Source: Pseudaquidulcibacter sp041917055 (GTDB taxonomy: Bacteria; Pseudomonadota; Alphaproteobacteria; Caulobacterales; Aquidulcibacteraceae). From it: DNA of 64,000 nucleotides. Location of the stretch: positions 124,001-188,000 of the forward strand of contig JAYRYJ010000001.1 in NCBI GenBank assembly GCA_041917055.1. The letters are read 5' to 3'. A model generated the notes under the pieces. That model did not search any database. It saw nothing but the letters and a program-made list of their open reading frames with translations, and was not told the origin of the DNA. The position numbers and the translations under genes were made by a program. Shown here in pieces: positions 18,124 to 27,293 of the stretch (its first letter is position 1; each line of letters opens with the position of its first letter).

Positions 18124-18201
18124 TGCCGGGCATAAAGCCCGGCAGAATAAAGTTACAAGGGAGGAAACGCCCGAAAAGGGCTAATGACGCAATCGCGTCA
18201 T
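18124..18201. other. Two short perfect hairpins in the nadD-gpmA gap
   Basis: TGCCGGGC pairs with GCCCGGCA (18124-18144) and ATGACGC pairs with GCGTCAT (18184-18201). Neither has a T run. Function unknown; they could be the 3' end of a repeat or RNA structures upstream of gpmA. Confidence 0.4.
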
Positions 18202-18217
18202 GCACCCAATATAGTTC

Positions 18218-18297
18218 GCACTTGCGAAATAAGCAAATGATTTTTTGCAAGTGCAGCATCTAAAAACGCAAATCGCCACTGTTTTTTACGCACTTGC
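18218..18297. promoter_or_regulatory. Three GCACTTGC/GCAAGTGC octamers upstream of gpmA
   Basis: GCACTTGC at 18218-18225 and 18290-18297, and its exact complement GCAAGTGC at 18247-18254. The set could bind a regulator or form alternative hairpins. It lies 170-250 bp before the gpmA start. No regulator is identified. Confidence 0.4.
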
Positions 18298-18464
18298 ACA
18301 AAAAATATGCCAATATGACTTAAAAACAGGCATAATTGCGAATGAATCGCGAAAATTTGGCGCGAATCTTATCGAAAAACCTCGAAATTCCACTGCAAAA
18401 ATATTGTTTTTCCGTGGTTTTTCGGATTATAGAGCCTCGTGATTTTGAAAATTTGGGGGTCAAT

Positions 18465-19184
18465 ATGCCAAAACTTGCGCTAATTCGTCACGGTCAATCG
18501 CAATGGAATCTTGAAAATCGTTTTACCGGCTGGGTCGATGTTAATTTGACAGAAGAAGGCGAAAAGCAAGCAAGAAAATCCGGCGAATTATTGAAAGATT
18601 CGGGGATTGAGTTTTCGCAGGCCTTCACTTCTTTCCAAACCCGCGCGATTCGCACCTTATGGCTGGCATTAACTTCAATGGGCGCGTGCTATCTGCCGGA
18701 AGCCAAATCATGGCGTTTGAATGAGCGTCATTATGGTGGCCTAACCGGGCTTGATAAAACTGAAACCGCAAAAAAGCATGGTGATGAGCAAGTGCGAATT
18801 TGGCGCCGTTCTTATGATATTGCCCCGCCGCCACTTGATAAATCCGATCCAAATCATCCATCGAATGACGCGCGCTATAAAAATGTTCCGGCAAATGAAT
18901 TGCCAGATACTGAAAGCCTTAAAACAACTTTGGAACGCGTAATTCCATATTGGGAAAGTGATATTGTTCCGGCATTGAAAAACGGCAATGTTTTGATTGC
19001 CGCGCACGGTAATTCATTGCGCGCGATTGTTAAACACCTTTTCGGTCTTGACGAAGATGAAATTATGAAAGTGGAAATACCAACCGGAAACCCGCTTTTG
19101 ATTGATTTGGATGATAATTTAAAGCCAATAAGCGCGAAATATCTTGACGAAGCACGCGCTAATCCGCTTCCTGAAATAAAATAG
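18465..19184 (+). CDS. gpmA: 2,3-bisphosphoglycerate-dependent phosphoglycerate mutase
   Basis: Glycolytic interconversion of 3- and 2-phosphoglycerate. 239 residues from the ATG at 18465 with a G-rich site upstream; a longer frame adds residues with no family match. Catalytic motif LIRHGQSQWNLENRFTGW with His9, then SYDIAPPPL and AHGNSLRAI with the second catalytic His. The FAH-family gene begins 10 bp after its stop, suggesting co-transcription. Confidence 0.95.
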   Translation: MPKLALIRHGQSQWNLENRFTGWVDVNLTEEGEKQARKSGELLKDSGIEFSQAFTSFQTRAIRTLWLALTSMGACYLPEAKSWRLNERHYGGLTGLDKTETAKKHGDEQVRIWRRSYDIAPPPLDKSDPNHPSNDARYKNVPANELPDTESLKTTLERVIPYWESDIVPALKNGNVLIAAHGNSLRAIVKHLFGLDEDEIMKVEIPTGNPLLIDLDDNLKPISAKYLDEARANPLPEIK

Positions 19185-19194
19185 GGGAATCAAT

Positions 19195-20043
19195 ATGAGA
19201 ATTGCGGTTTTTGAAGATGGTGACGCACTAAAGCTGGGCGTGGTCGAAGGCGAAACAATCAAAGCTATGACTGCCGAACCAGATATTTTGGGTGTTGCAG
19301 GTCTTAGCCAAAGTGAAATCGACAATCCGCAATTTTCTGGTGAGGAGTTTCATATTGACGATATAACCCTTATGTCGCCCGTTCTTGTTCCGCCGCGTAT
19401 TTTTGGAATTGGTCTCAATTATCTTGACCATGCATTAGAAACCGGTCGTAAGCCGCCCAATGTGCAAACTTGGTTTATGAAACAGCCAACCTCCGCCAAT
19501 GAGCCTTATGGTGATGTCGAAAAACCTGTGGTTTCCGATTGGCTCGATTATGAAACCGAATTGGTGGTCGTAATCGGCAAAACCTGTCGCCATGTTCCCG
19601 AAGAACGCGCGCATGAGGTAATTTTGGGGTATTGCGTAGGCTGTGATTTCTCTGTCCGCGATTGGCAGGCGCAAACCCCAACCATGATTATGGGCAAAGG
19701 TTTTGATACACATGCCCCATTCGGCCCCTATTTGGTAACGCCTGATGAATTGGGAAATATTGATGACTTACGCATTCGCTGTTTTGTGAATGAAGAAAAA
19801 CTTCAAGACGGTTGTATCGGCGATATGATTTTTAAAGTGCCGCAATTAATTGCCCATGTCACTAAAGCCATGACATTATTGCCGGGCGACGTAATTTTCA
19901 CAGGGACACCGGCGGGTGTGGGCCTTGCGCGGACACCGCCGAAATTCTTAAAAGACGGTGATGTCGTTCGCTGTGAAATTGACGGCATTGGTCATATCGA
20001 GAATCATATTGTGAATGAGGTTCAGGCAACAATTATTGAGTAA
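19195..20043 (+). CDS. Fumarylacetoacetate hydrolase family protein
   Basis: 282-residue cytoplasmic FAH-fold enzyme, a family that cleaves or decarboxylates acylpyruvates and related oxo-acids. An N-terminal cap precedes the FAH core: GIGLNYLDHA, the metal-ligand segment DYETELVVVIGK, CVGCDFSVRDWQ, KGFDTHAPFGPYL and TGTPAGVG. Co-directional with gpmA. Its last 11 bp overlap the convergent efflux gene. The substrate is not predictable beyond an oxaloacetate- or acylpyruvate-like acid. Confidence 0.88.
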   Translation: MRIAVFEDGDALKLGVVEGETIKAMTAEPDILGVAGLSQSEIDNPQFSGEEFHIDDITLMSPVLVPPRIFGIGLNYLDHALETGRKPPNVQTWFMKQPTSANEPYGDVEKPVVSDWLDYETELVVVIGKTCRHVPEERAHEVILGYCVGCDFSVRDWQAQTPTMIMGKGFDTHAPFGPYLVTPDELGNIDDLRIRCFVNEEKLQDGCIGDMIFKVPQLIAHVTKAMTLLPGDVIFTGTPAGVGLARTPPKFLKDGDVVRCEIDGIGHIENHIVNEVQATIIE

Positions 20044-21256
20044 TCACATTTTTCTTTGAATGCAGCCTGTCAGCAAAAAACCATAAAGCCACCGTAATGG
20101 TGAAAGTCATAAGCATGGTAATTGCCAATCCCTTTGCAGTGTGAAAAACCAATGGCGCAACCACGCCCGAAAAGATTGTGAAAAATACCATTCTTATGAA
20201 ATTCGACATTGCCGAGGCTGTGCCGCGTATATGCGGAACTAAATCAAGGGTTTTCACGGTTATCGCGGGCATCGCAATCGAATACCCCAAAGTATAAAAC
20301 AAAATTGGAATTACTGCCCACGGGATTTTAGGTGCGAAAGAAAAATTATAAGCAAGATTGAAAATCGCGGCACAAGCCATAACGGAAAAACCAATAATAA
20401 TTGTGGTTTCCATTTTTAGCTTTCCAGCCAAAAAATTTGACAAAACTGCGCCGCCCATCATTCCCATGACCAATGGCACGAATAGCCATCCAAAATCAGT
20501 TTCACTCATTTTCAAAATATTCATGATAAATGATGGTGCCGAAGTTATATATAGAGCAGTTCCACCAAATGCCATTGCCTGTGCAATTGAGCGAATAATG
20601 AATTCATGATTACGAAAAATGCCAATATAATTGCGCATAATCGCAATCGGGTGAAAATCGTGCCTTTTGTCTTTTGGAAGGCTTTCATCGAGAAACAAGA
20701 ACACCATCAAAAAAACTAATGCTGTAAATCCGGTCAAAAAGACAAATATAGAGCGCCAACCAAACTGAACATGCAAGAACCCGCCTAAAATCGGCGCAAT
20801 TGCGGGTGCAACACCAAAAATCAAGATTATAGATGAAATGGTTTTTTGCGCCTTTGCACCATCAAAATTATCACGAACAATGGCCTGCCCTAGAACCATT
20901 CCGGCCCCGCCAACCGCACCTTGAATAGCGCGCACAATTATCAATTGTTCCAAATTTTGTACAAAAATTGCGGCAATAGACGCCAATGCAAAAATGGATA
21001 AAGTCGATAAAGCAATTATTCTTCGCCCAAAACTATCCGACATTGGCCCTAAAAACAGGCTGGTTACGGCAAATGTGCCCAAATAGACGCTTAGAGTAAG
21101 TTGCACATCTTTTAATGTGACGTGAAATTCCTTGGATACGGCATCGAAAGTTGGAAAATAAGTATCAATCGCAAACGGCCCAAGCATAGATAACATTGCC
21201 AATACAAGTGGCAATAAAATCAATTTATCAAATTTTTCGGGAACGGGTTTTGACAT
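20033..21256 (-). CDS. Bcr/CflA-type multidrug efflux MFS transporter
   Basis: 407 residues, 12 predicted membrane segments. The N-terminal pattern DTYFPTFDAVSKEFHV and the loop GPMSDSFGRR are typical of Bcr/CflA drug:proton antiporters, as is AIQGAVGGAGMVLGQAIVRD. The stop lies inside the end of the convergent FAH gene. No regulator is adjacent. Substrates unknown. Confidence 0.88.
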   Translation of the reverse strand: MSKPVPEKFDKLILLPLVLAMLSMLGPFAIDTYFPTFDAVSKEFHVTLKDVQLTLSVYLGTFAVTSLFLGPMSDSFGRRIIALSTLSIFALASIAAIFVQNLEQLIIVRAIQGAVGGAGMVLGQAIVRDNFDGAKAQKTISSIILIFGVAPAIAPILGGFLHVQFGWRSIFVFLTGFTALVFLMVFLFLDESLPKDKRHDFHPIAIMRNYIGIFRNHEFIIRSIAQAMAFGGTALYITSAPSFIMNILKMSETDFGWLFVPLVMGMMGGAVLSNFLAGKLKMETTIIIGFSVMACAAIFNLAYNFSFAPKIPWAVIPILFYTLGYSIAMPAITVKTLDLVPHIRGTASAMSNFIRMVFFTIFSGVVAPLVFHTAKGLAITMLMTFTITVALWFFADRLHSKKNVITQ

Positions 21257-21399
21257 AGTTTTGTTGGCCTTAGATGCAACGACCTAAAAGGTCAAATTTC
21301 AATCGCTTTTGGCTTCAAAAACAAAGAATAGTAATATATTGATTTTTCACACTCTAAGCGGCAGAATTTGTTGCGCATTTGGTCAATAAGGGGGCTGCA

Positions 21400-22134
21400 A
21401 TGTCTTTGGTGGAAGTTTCAAATCTTGGTGACGGCATTGCAAAAGTGGCATTAAATCGCCCCGACAAAATGAATGCCCTCAATCTTGAAATGTTTAGTGC
21501 GATTATTGATTCAGGCGAAAACCTTGAGAGAGACAATCGTTTGCGCGCGATTGTCCTGTGCGGCAATGGCAATGCATTTTGCGCGGGTCTTGATTTGAAT
21601 ATTATGGGGCAATTTGCGCAAATTATCGATAGTTTGCATGAAAGAACCCATAAGGATTGCAATCAATTTCAACGCGCCGCAATGATTTGGCATGATATAG
21701 ATGCCCCGGTCATTTGCGCCATAAATGGCGTTGCTTTCGGTGGCGGCCTGCAAATCGCGTCCGGTGCAGACATAAGAATTGCCGCACCCGATGCCAAATT
21801 ATCAATTATGGAAATGAAATGGGGCATAATTCCCGATATGGGCGGCACATATTTATGGCCCAAGAATGTTCGAAATGATGTCCTCAAACACCTAACCATG
21901 AATGCCGAAATTATAGATGCGAACCAAGCACAAAGTATTGGCCTTATAAGTGAAATCGCTGAAAACCCAATTGATGCGGCAATAAATTATGCAAAGACAT
22001 TGAAAGGCAAAAGTATTGCCGCATTAAAAGCGCAAAAACGTCTTTATAATGGCGTGGATGCCAATGCCCGAAGCCGCCAATTATTGAATGAATCAATTGA
22101 GCAAGCAGAAATTCTGAAAGGTTTAATTAGGTAA
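21400..22134 (+). CDS. Enoyl-CoA hydratase/isomerase (crotonase) family protein
   Basis: 244 residues; the ATG at 21400 follows AAGGGGG, better than the TTG at 21379. Crotonase signatures: NRPDKMNALN, the oxyanion-hole text GNAFCAGLDLN, GVAFGGGLQIASGADIR and MKWGIIPDMGGT. The second catalytic Glu position is occupied by Asp-Met, as in many non-hydratase members, so the reaction is uncertain. It lies 44 bp ahead of the KAS III-like gene and may be the first gene of that operon. Confidence 0.86.
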   Translation: MSLVEVSNLGDGIAKVALNRPDKMNALNLEMFSAIIDSGENLERDNRLRAIVLCGNGNAFCAGLDLNIMGQFAQIIDSLHERTHKDCNQFQRAAMIWHDIDAPVICAINGVAFGGGLQIASGADIRIAAPDAKLSIMEMKWGIIPDMGGTYLWPKNVRNDVLKHLTMNAEIIDANQAQSIGLISEIAENPIDAAINYAKTLKGKSIAALKAQKRLYNGVDANARSRQLLNESIEQAEILKGLIR

Positions 22135-22178
22135 ACTAATACTTTCGCTTTGCCCAAAAACCCGCTATTTCTTTTGAA

Positions 22179-23180
22179 ATGATAAGAAGCAAATTGAAAT
22201 TGACAGGTTTTGGTCGTTACAGACCGGAATATTCGCAAGATTCGACTGAACTGGATATTATTTTCAAAGAGCCTTTAGGGCACACTTATAATAAATTTGC
22301 CATTAAATCGCGCCCAATCGCATCGCCCAAAGAAACCAGCTCTTTTATGGCAATTAAAGCCTGTGAAGAGGCGCTTAGTGGCGCGAATTGGCAACCAAAC
22401 GATATTGATTTAATAATCGGCGGTTGCGGCGTAATGGAACAGCCAATTCCCTCAACTTCGGTTTTGGTTCAAAGTGGCTTGGGCATGGAGCGGTCAGGTA
22501 TTGAGTGTTTTGATGTAAATATGACGTGCCTTTCCTTTCTTAAAGGGCTTGAAGTTGCGGCAATGGCAATTAATTCAGGCAAAGCAAAGCGCATTCTTTT
22601 GTTTTCCGCCGATATTGCCAGCGCCGGTCTTGATTATGATAGTCCCCATGCTTCGGCAATTTTTGGTGACGGTGCCGCAGCAGTCTGTATAGAAGGACAC
22701 GAAGACGAAAATGGCCCTGCATTATTGTCAAGCGTTTTTAAGACTTATTCAATAGGCAAAGATACCGCCCACATAAAATCCGGCGGAACACGAATTAGGG
22801 TTCAAGATGATTTAGAGGTTTTCAAAGCGGGGGCCAAATTTTTTATGGATCCTGTGGGAATTTTTCGCGCGGCTTCACGGGTTTTACCACTTATACTTCG
22901 CGATACTCTTGATTTTGCGGGTGTTGAAATGAACAATATTGATAATTTCATTTGCCACCAAGCAAGCGCGCCGGCCTTGGAACACATGCGCAATACAATC
23001 AAAACCCGCCCCGAAAGAGTAATTGATATTTTTGAAGATACCGGAAATCAAATTGCAGCAAGTCTTCCCAATGCATTATATGCCGCCCATAAAATGGGCC
23101 GATTGACGCCCAATAGTCACGCTTTATTGCTTGGAACATCGGCGGGTATTAGTATTGGCGCAATGGTTTTAAAGATATGA
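22179..23180 (+). CDS. KAS III/OleA-like condensing enzyme
   Basis: 333-residue thiolase-fold ketosynthase. The Cys-His-Asn triad is visible: Cys117 in NMTCLSFLKGLEVAA, His260 in ICHQAS and Asn290 in DTGNQIAASLP. FGDGAAAVCIEG is also typical. The N-terminus differs from FabH of primary metabolism and resembles OleA-type or secondary-metabolite enzymes. Its stop overlaps the next start by 4 bp. It probably condenses acyl-CoA or acyl-ACP units into a beta-keto product for the downstream genes. No carrier protein gene is present. Confidence 0.86.
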   Translation: MIRSKLKLTGFGRYRPEYSQDSTELDIIFKEPLGHTYNKFAIKSRPIASPKETSSFMAIKACEEALSGANWQPNDIDLIIGGCGVMEQPIPSTSVLVQSGLGMERSGIECFDVNMTCLSFLKGLEVAAMAINSGKAKRILLFSADIASAGLDYDSPHASAIFGDGAAAVCIEGHEDENGPALLSSVFKTYSIGKDTAHIKSGGTRIRVQDDLEVFKAGAKFFMDPVGIFRAASRVLPLILRDTLDFAGVEMNNIDNFICHQASAPALEHMRNTIKTRPERVIDIFEDTGNQIAASLPNALYAAHKMGRLTPNSHALLLGTSAGISIGAMVLKI

Positions 23181-24157
23181 AGATTTTGATCACAGGTGCA
23201 ACCGGCGGACTTGGCATTGCCTTGGTTGAATATTTCCTTGCCAAAGGGTTCGAAATAATTGCGACCGGGCGTAATCTCAAAAATGGTGAAAAGCTAAAGA
23301 CAATGGGTGCGCAATTTATTGCGTGCGAATTGTCAGATTTAGAACCGTTTTTTCACGCTGTTGATAATATTGATTTTATTATTCATGCGGCGGCGCTTTC
23401 ATCGCCCTGGGGGCGGTGGCAAGATTTTTATGAAACCAATTTTTTGGCGACTCAAAATATTTTGGAATTGGCGCAAAGGCATAAAATTAAGGGTCTGGTT
23501 TTTGTCTCATCACCCTCAGTATATGCACGCGATATTGACCAGGTTGGGTTAAAAGAAACAGACGCGCCCAATCCCTCGCCTTTAAATCATTATGCGAAAA
23601 CCAAATTAATGGCGGAAGAAATTGTATTAGCCGCGAATAATAAGGATTTTTCAACGTCAATAATAAGGCCGCGCGCGATAATTGGTCCGAATGATACCGT
23701 CTTATTGCCACGCTTTTTGCGCCTTATTAATAAGGGTCGGTTTCCTTTATTTAATAGCGGCGACGCCATTATTGAACCCACAGATGTGCGTGATGTTGCG
23801 AATGCAATCGGCCTAATGGTGACAAACCAAAATGCGGCAGGGCAGATTTTCAATATTTCGGGTGGCAAATCCAAAAAATTCCGCGATATGATTTCTGAAC
23901 TTGCAAATTCAATGGATCGTAAAGTTAGATTTTTACCAATTGAATATAAAAAGGCCCTTGGTCTTATTGGTTTTATAGAATGGATATGTTCAATTTTGCC
24001 AAATAGACCAGAGCCGCCAATTACTAAATATTCACTCACGGTTTTGAGTTTTTCGCAAACTTTTGACTTGTCAAAGGCAAAAACTATTTTAGGCTATGAA
24101 CCGCAATATGACGCGTTTGAAACAGCGATAAAAATTGCGAAGGAAGTCGGCGACTAA
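23177..24157 (+). CDS. NAD(P)-dependent epimerase/3-beta-HSD-like reductase (OleD-like)
   Basis: 326-residue extended short-chain dehydrogenase. The Rossmann motif is GATGGLG (7-13), catalytic Tyr139 and Lys143 sit in HYAKTK, and SSPSVY supplies the Ser/Thr. RPRAIIGPND and EPTDVRDVANAI match the 3-beta-hydroxysteroid dehydrogenase/OleD subgroup. Following a ketosynthase, it most simply reduces the beta-keto product to a beta-hydroxy acid. This role is by analogy with OleA/OleD, not shown. The MBL gene starts right after its stop. Confidence 0.86.
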   Translation: MKILITGATGGLGIALVEYFLAKGFEIIATGRNLKNGEKLKTMGAQFIACELSDLEPFFHAVDNIDFIIHAAALSSPWGRWQDFYETNFLATQNILELAQRHKIKGLVFVSSPSVYARDIDQVGLKETDAPNPSPLNHYAKTKLMAEEIVLAANNKDFSTSIIRPRAIIGPNDTVLLPRFLRLINKGRFPLFNSGDAIIEPTDVRDVANAIGLMVTNQNAAGQIFNISGGKSKKFRDMISELANSMDRKVRFLPIEYKKALGLIGFIEWICSILPNRPEPPITKYSLTVLSFSQTFDLSKAKTILGYEPQYDAFETAIKIAKEVGD

Positions 24158-25000
24158 ATGGCGATAGTGGAAATCAAAATCCTGAAAATTGGGAAAACCC
24201 ATCAAAGGGAATTCATGTCTATTAGAGGCGGCAGCCTGTGTGAAATCGATTTTCCGGCGTTGGTCGGGCTTATAATACACGATAGTTTCGGGCCTATTTT
24301 ATTTGATACTGGATATGATTCCGAATTTTTTGCGGCAACAAAACAATTCCCTGAAAAATTCTATGCTTTAATCACGCCAATGGATTTACAAGAAGGTGAA
24401 TCGCTACCTGACCAATTGGCACAGTTTGGAATAAAGCCAGATGAGATAAAGGGCGTAATCCTTTCGCATTTTCACGGCGACCATATTGCTGGATTAAAAA
24501 ATTATCCAAATGCCAAGATTTTTTGCGCCAAAGAAGGTTTGACGGCAATAAGAAGCGGAACACGCATTCAATTAAGCAAACATGGTTATTTGCCAAAATT
24601 ATTGCCCGAAAATATTGCACAAAGAAGTGAATTTTTCGAAGAAATGCCCCAAATAGATTTGGGAAGCGAATTTGCGCCTTTTGAATTTGGTCATGATATT
24701 TTGGGCGATGCGTCATTAATTGCAATTGAATTAAAGGGCCATTGCAAAGGACATTATGGCTTGATTGCGCGCAGAAGCGGCGAAAAACCATATTTCTTTA
24801 TTGGTGATGCCGCTTGGTCCTTAAAAGCGGTCGAAGAAAATAGGCCGCCGCCAACAATTACTTTGAAACTATTGGGGGAAAAGCAGGATTATGAACAAAC
24901 TTTGGGCCGCCTTTCACAATTGCAAAATGGCGCAAAAAGTCGGGTGGAGATAATTCCGTCGCATTGTGCAAAAACTGCTGAAAAATTGGTCGCGAAATGA
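24158..25000 (+). CDS. MBL-fold metallo-hydrolase (lactonase-like)
   Basis: 280-residue metallo-beta-lactamase-fold hydrolase. The metal motif SHFHGDHIAG gives His104, His106, Asp108 and His109; further ligands lie in LKGHCKGHYG and FIGDAAWSL. FDTGYDSEF and the N-terminal strand order resemble AHL-lactonase-type members. No signal peptide, so cytoplasmic. Its stop overlaps the adenylate-forming gene by 4 bp. Within the operon it could open a lactone or cleave a thioester. Confidence 0.85.
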   Translation: MAIVEIKILKIGKTHQREFMSIRGGSLCEIDFPALVGLIIHDSFGPILFDTGYDSEFFAATKQFPEKFYALITPMDLQEGESLPDQLAQFGIKPDEIKGVILSHFHGDHIAGLKNYPNAKIFCAKEGLTAIRSGTRIQLSKHGYLPKLLPENIAQRSEFFEEMPQIDLGSEFAPFEFGHDILGDASLIAIELKGHCKGHYGLIARRSGEKPYFFIGDAAWSLKAVEENRPPPTITLKLLGEKQDYEQTLGRLSQLQNGAKSRVEIIPSHCAKTAEKLVAK

Positions 25001-26199
25001 AGCGCTTTTTCGGTTTTGTATTTTTTTATTTGCGTCAAATCCTAAAAAATAATGGCGCAGCCAAGGCAATTGAAAAACTTCAAAACCCGAAATTCTTTCG
25101 CTCGTTCCTTTCAAAACTTAGAAGGGCAAAAATCTATCAATCCATATGGGCCGAAAAACTTACTGATTTACCGATTAAGAACATCAAAGAATTCCGTGAG
25201 AATTTCGAGGAGTTTAACATTCATGGCATGGATTTAGAAATCGCAAAACAAGTTGCCAGCGGTAACTTAAAACCAAAATCGAGTATTTCAGCGGGTTTTT
25301 CAACCGGCACAAGCGGTTCAGAGCGCGGTATTTTTCTAACCGATGAAATGGAGCGTATTCAATATATTGCGACTATTTTGGGAAAACTATTTAATGCATC
25401 TGAATTGCTAAAAATTCGAAAAATCGGCCTTTGCCTTCGTGCAGGGAATGATTTGTATAATTCGGGTCTTAGCAAAAGAATTGATTTTCGTTTTTTTCCA
25501 TTAGTTTTGGAAAAGACAAAAATTGCAAATGAGATTTTGCAATTTGCACCCGAAATTCTTATCGCCCCAACCCAGATATTGATTGAAATCGCAAAACTAA
25601 AACCCAGCGCCGGAAAATTTAAACACGTTTTTTATGGCGCCGAGGGAATGAATGATTTTGAAAAGAAATATATAGAAAATGAAATTGGCATTGTCGTGCG
25701 ACCGATTTATCAAGCGACCGAAGGATTTTTAGGAATAGGTTGTAAAAAAGGCAATTTGCACCTCAATGAAGATATAATAGCATTTGAATGCAAACACTTA
25801 ACCCAATCGCGCTTTATACCGATTATTACTGATATTAACCGCAAAAGCCAAAAAGTCGTGCGCCTTGAACTTGACGATATTCTTGAGTTGGAAAAATGCG
25901 ATTGTGGGAATAAAAACATGGTAATCGGGCGCAATATCGTGCGCAAATCCGATGTTTGGAAATTAGACAGAATGTATTTTCCAGACGAAATCGAAAAAAT
26001 AGTCGCGGTAATTATTCCACCCCAAGAAGATTACATAATTATCGGGGCGCGCCATAAAATCGAAATTGCATTGGAAAATGAGGCGCATTTCGAAAATGTG
26101 GCGGCGGCATTATCAAAATTTGGAATCGAAATTGTTAAGATTAACTATTCCGCAAAATTGAATTTTCCGAAGCGCCGCCACATAAGGTGGCATGAATGA
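24997..26199 (+). CDS. Adenylate-forming enzyme, F390-synthetase/PaaK-like
   Basis: 400-residue short adenylate-forming protein. The phosphate-binding loop is FSTGTSGSERG (101-111), the acceptor motif YQATEGF (239-245), LELDD (290-294) is the ribose-binding Asp segment, and GR (311-312) precedes a reduced C-terminal lid. CDCGN (301-305) has a Cys pair. It belongs with CapK/PaaK/'F390 synthetase-related' proteins, some recorded as hypothetical adenylate-forming enzymes. It probably activates a carboxylate as acyl-AMP. The substrate is unknown. It overlaps both neighbours by 4 bp. Confidence 0.8.
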   Translation: MKRFFGFVFFYLRQILKNNGAAKAIEKLQNPKFFRSFLSKLRRAKIYQSIWAEKLTDLPIKNIKEFRENFEEFNIHGMDLEIAKQVASGNLKPKSSISAGFSTGTSGSERGIFLTDEMERIQYIATILGKLFNASELLKIRKIGLCLRAGNDLYNSGLSKRIDFRFFPLVLEKTKIANEILQFAPEILIAPTQILIEIAKLKPSAGKFKHVFYGAEGMNDFEKKYIENEIGIVVRPIYQATEGFLGIGCKKGNLHLNEDIIAFECKHLTQSRFIPIITDINRKSQKVVRLELDDILELEKCDCGNKNMVIGRNIVRKSDVWKLDRMYFPDEIEKIVAVIIPPQEDYIIIGARHKIEIALENEAHFENVAAALSKFGIEIVKINYSAKLNFPKRRHIRWHE

Positions 26200-27293
26200 A
26201 ACGCATCTTAATTGCGGGAATTCGCGCACCAATTGCCCATGATTTGATAGATGCTTTTATTCGCGACGGATATGATGTCTATGGCGCCGATTGTTTTGCA
26301 CCACATACAATAACCAAGCATTTGTATAAAAATAAAATTTTCACCTATTGCCCACCAGCGCTAAAGAACAACGAATTTGAAAATGATTGCCGCGAATTGA
26401 TTGAGACCTTAAAACCGGATTTAATTATCCCACTAAATGAAGAGGTTTATTATTGGGCCAAACTTGCGACCCAAATTGATATTCCTTTATTCGCGCCAAA
26501 ATTATCGCAATTGATGGCTTTGCATTCGAAATTTGAATTTGCGAAATTTTGCCAAAAAATCGGCCTGAAAATTCCAAAAACTGAAATTTATGAACCAGAT
26601 GCCGAATATCAAAACAGAGTATTCAAGCCCGAATTTTCGCGATTTGGCGAAAAGACGATAATATGCCCAAAAGCGCGCCCTAAATTTAATGACGCCGCTA
26701 ATCGAATAATTTCCCAAGAATTTATTGAGGGCGAAGATGTTTCATTTTATGCCATTACCATTAAAGGCAAAATAACGGCGTTTAGCGCCTATAAATCAGA
26801 TTGGCGCGCAAACGGTGGTGCAGCTTTATTGTTCAAACCGATTTTCGACCCTGAATTATTTGCAATTGCCGAAAAAATCGCTGTTTCACTGGATTTGACG
26901 GGGCAATTTTCGTGTGATTTAAGGCAAAATTCATCGGGCGAATATTTCCTAATCGAATGCAATCCGCGCGGCACAAGTGGCCTTCACAATATTGCACGTC
27001 AGCCCGATTTAACGCGCGCATTTTTCGACCAAAATGTGTGTGTCGAACCAAACGAAAATTCGGCACAAATTGGCCTAGCGATGCTTGTCTATGGTTTTCC
27101 ATATGCCATAAGAACAAAAATTCTCGCAAAATTTTTTAAGGATTTTTCAAAAGCGCGTGACGTGTTCAAAGGCAATGTTCTAAATCTTTTACGCGACACT
27201 ATTTCATATTTTTTCAAGGCGAATAAGGCGAAAATGTCGATTTCCGCATTTTTAACCCATGATATTGAATGCAATCGGAACCTTTGTGAATGA
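26196..27293 (+). CDS. ATP-grasp carboxylate-amine ligase-like protein
   Basis: 365 residues with carbamoyl-phosphate-synthase-like ATP-grasp features: an N-terminal pre-ATP-grasp Rossmann fold (MKRILIAGIRAPIAHDLIDA), a central region with SQEFIEGEDVSFYA, and the metal-binding segment FLIECNPRGTSGLH (about 243-256). Such enzymes form acyl-phosphates and join a carboxylate to an amine or thiol. The extra C-terminal 70 residues are basic and unassigned. Embedded in the overlapping operon, it suggests amide bond formation on the product. Partner substrates unknown. Confidence 0.82.
   Translation: MKRILIAGIRAPIAHDLIDAFIRDGYDVYGADCFAPHTITKHLYKNKIFTYCPPALKNNEFENDCRELIETLKPDLIIPLNEEVYYWAKLATQIDIPLFAPKLSQLMALHSKFEFAKFCQKIGLKIPKTEIYEPDAEYQNRVFKPEFSRFGEKTIICPKARPKFNDAANRIISQEFIEGEDVSFYAITIKGKITAFSAYKSDWRANGGAALLFKPIFDPELFAIAEKIAVSLDLTGQFSCDLRQNSSGEYFLIECNPRGTSGLHNIARQPDLTRAFFDQNVCVEPNENSAQIGLAMLVYGFPYAIRTKILAKFFKDFSKARDVFKGNVLNLLRDTISYFFKANKAKMSISAFLTHDIECNRNLCE

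Noticed and set aside
17951..18259. Minus-strand frame of about 102 codons in the nadD-gpmA gap
   Set aside because: It runs through the A-rich dispersed repeat (Phe-rich low-complexity translation) and has no ribosome site. The equivalent frame is not kept in the 55.6-56.0 kb copy.
21379..21399. Earlier TTG start for the crotonase gene
   Set aside because: The ATG at 21400 follows a strong AAGGGGG site at proper spacing, and the added residues do not match the family.
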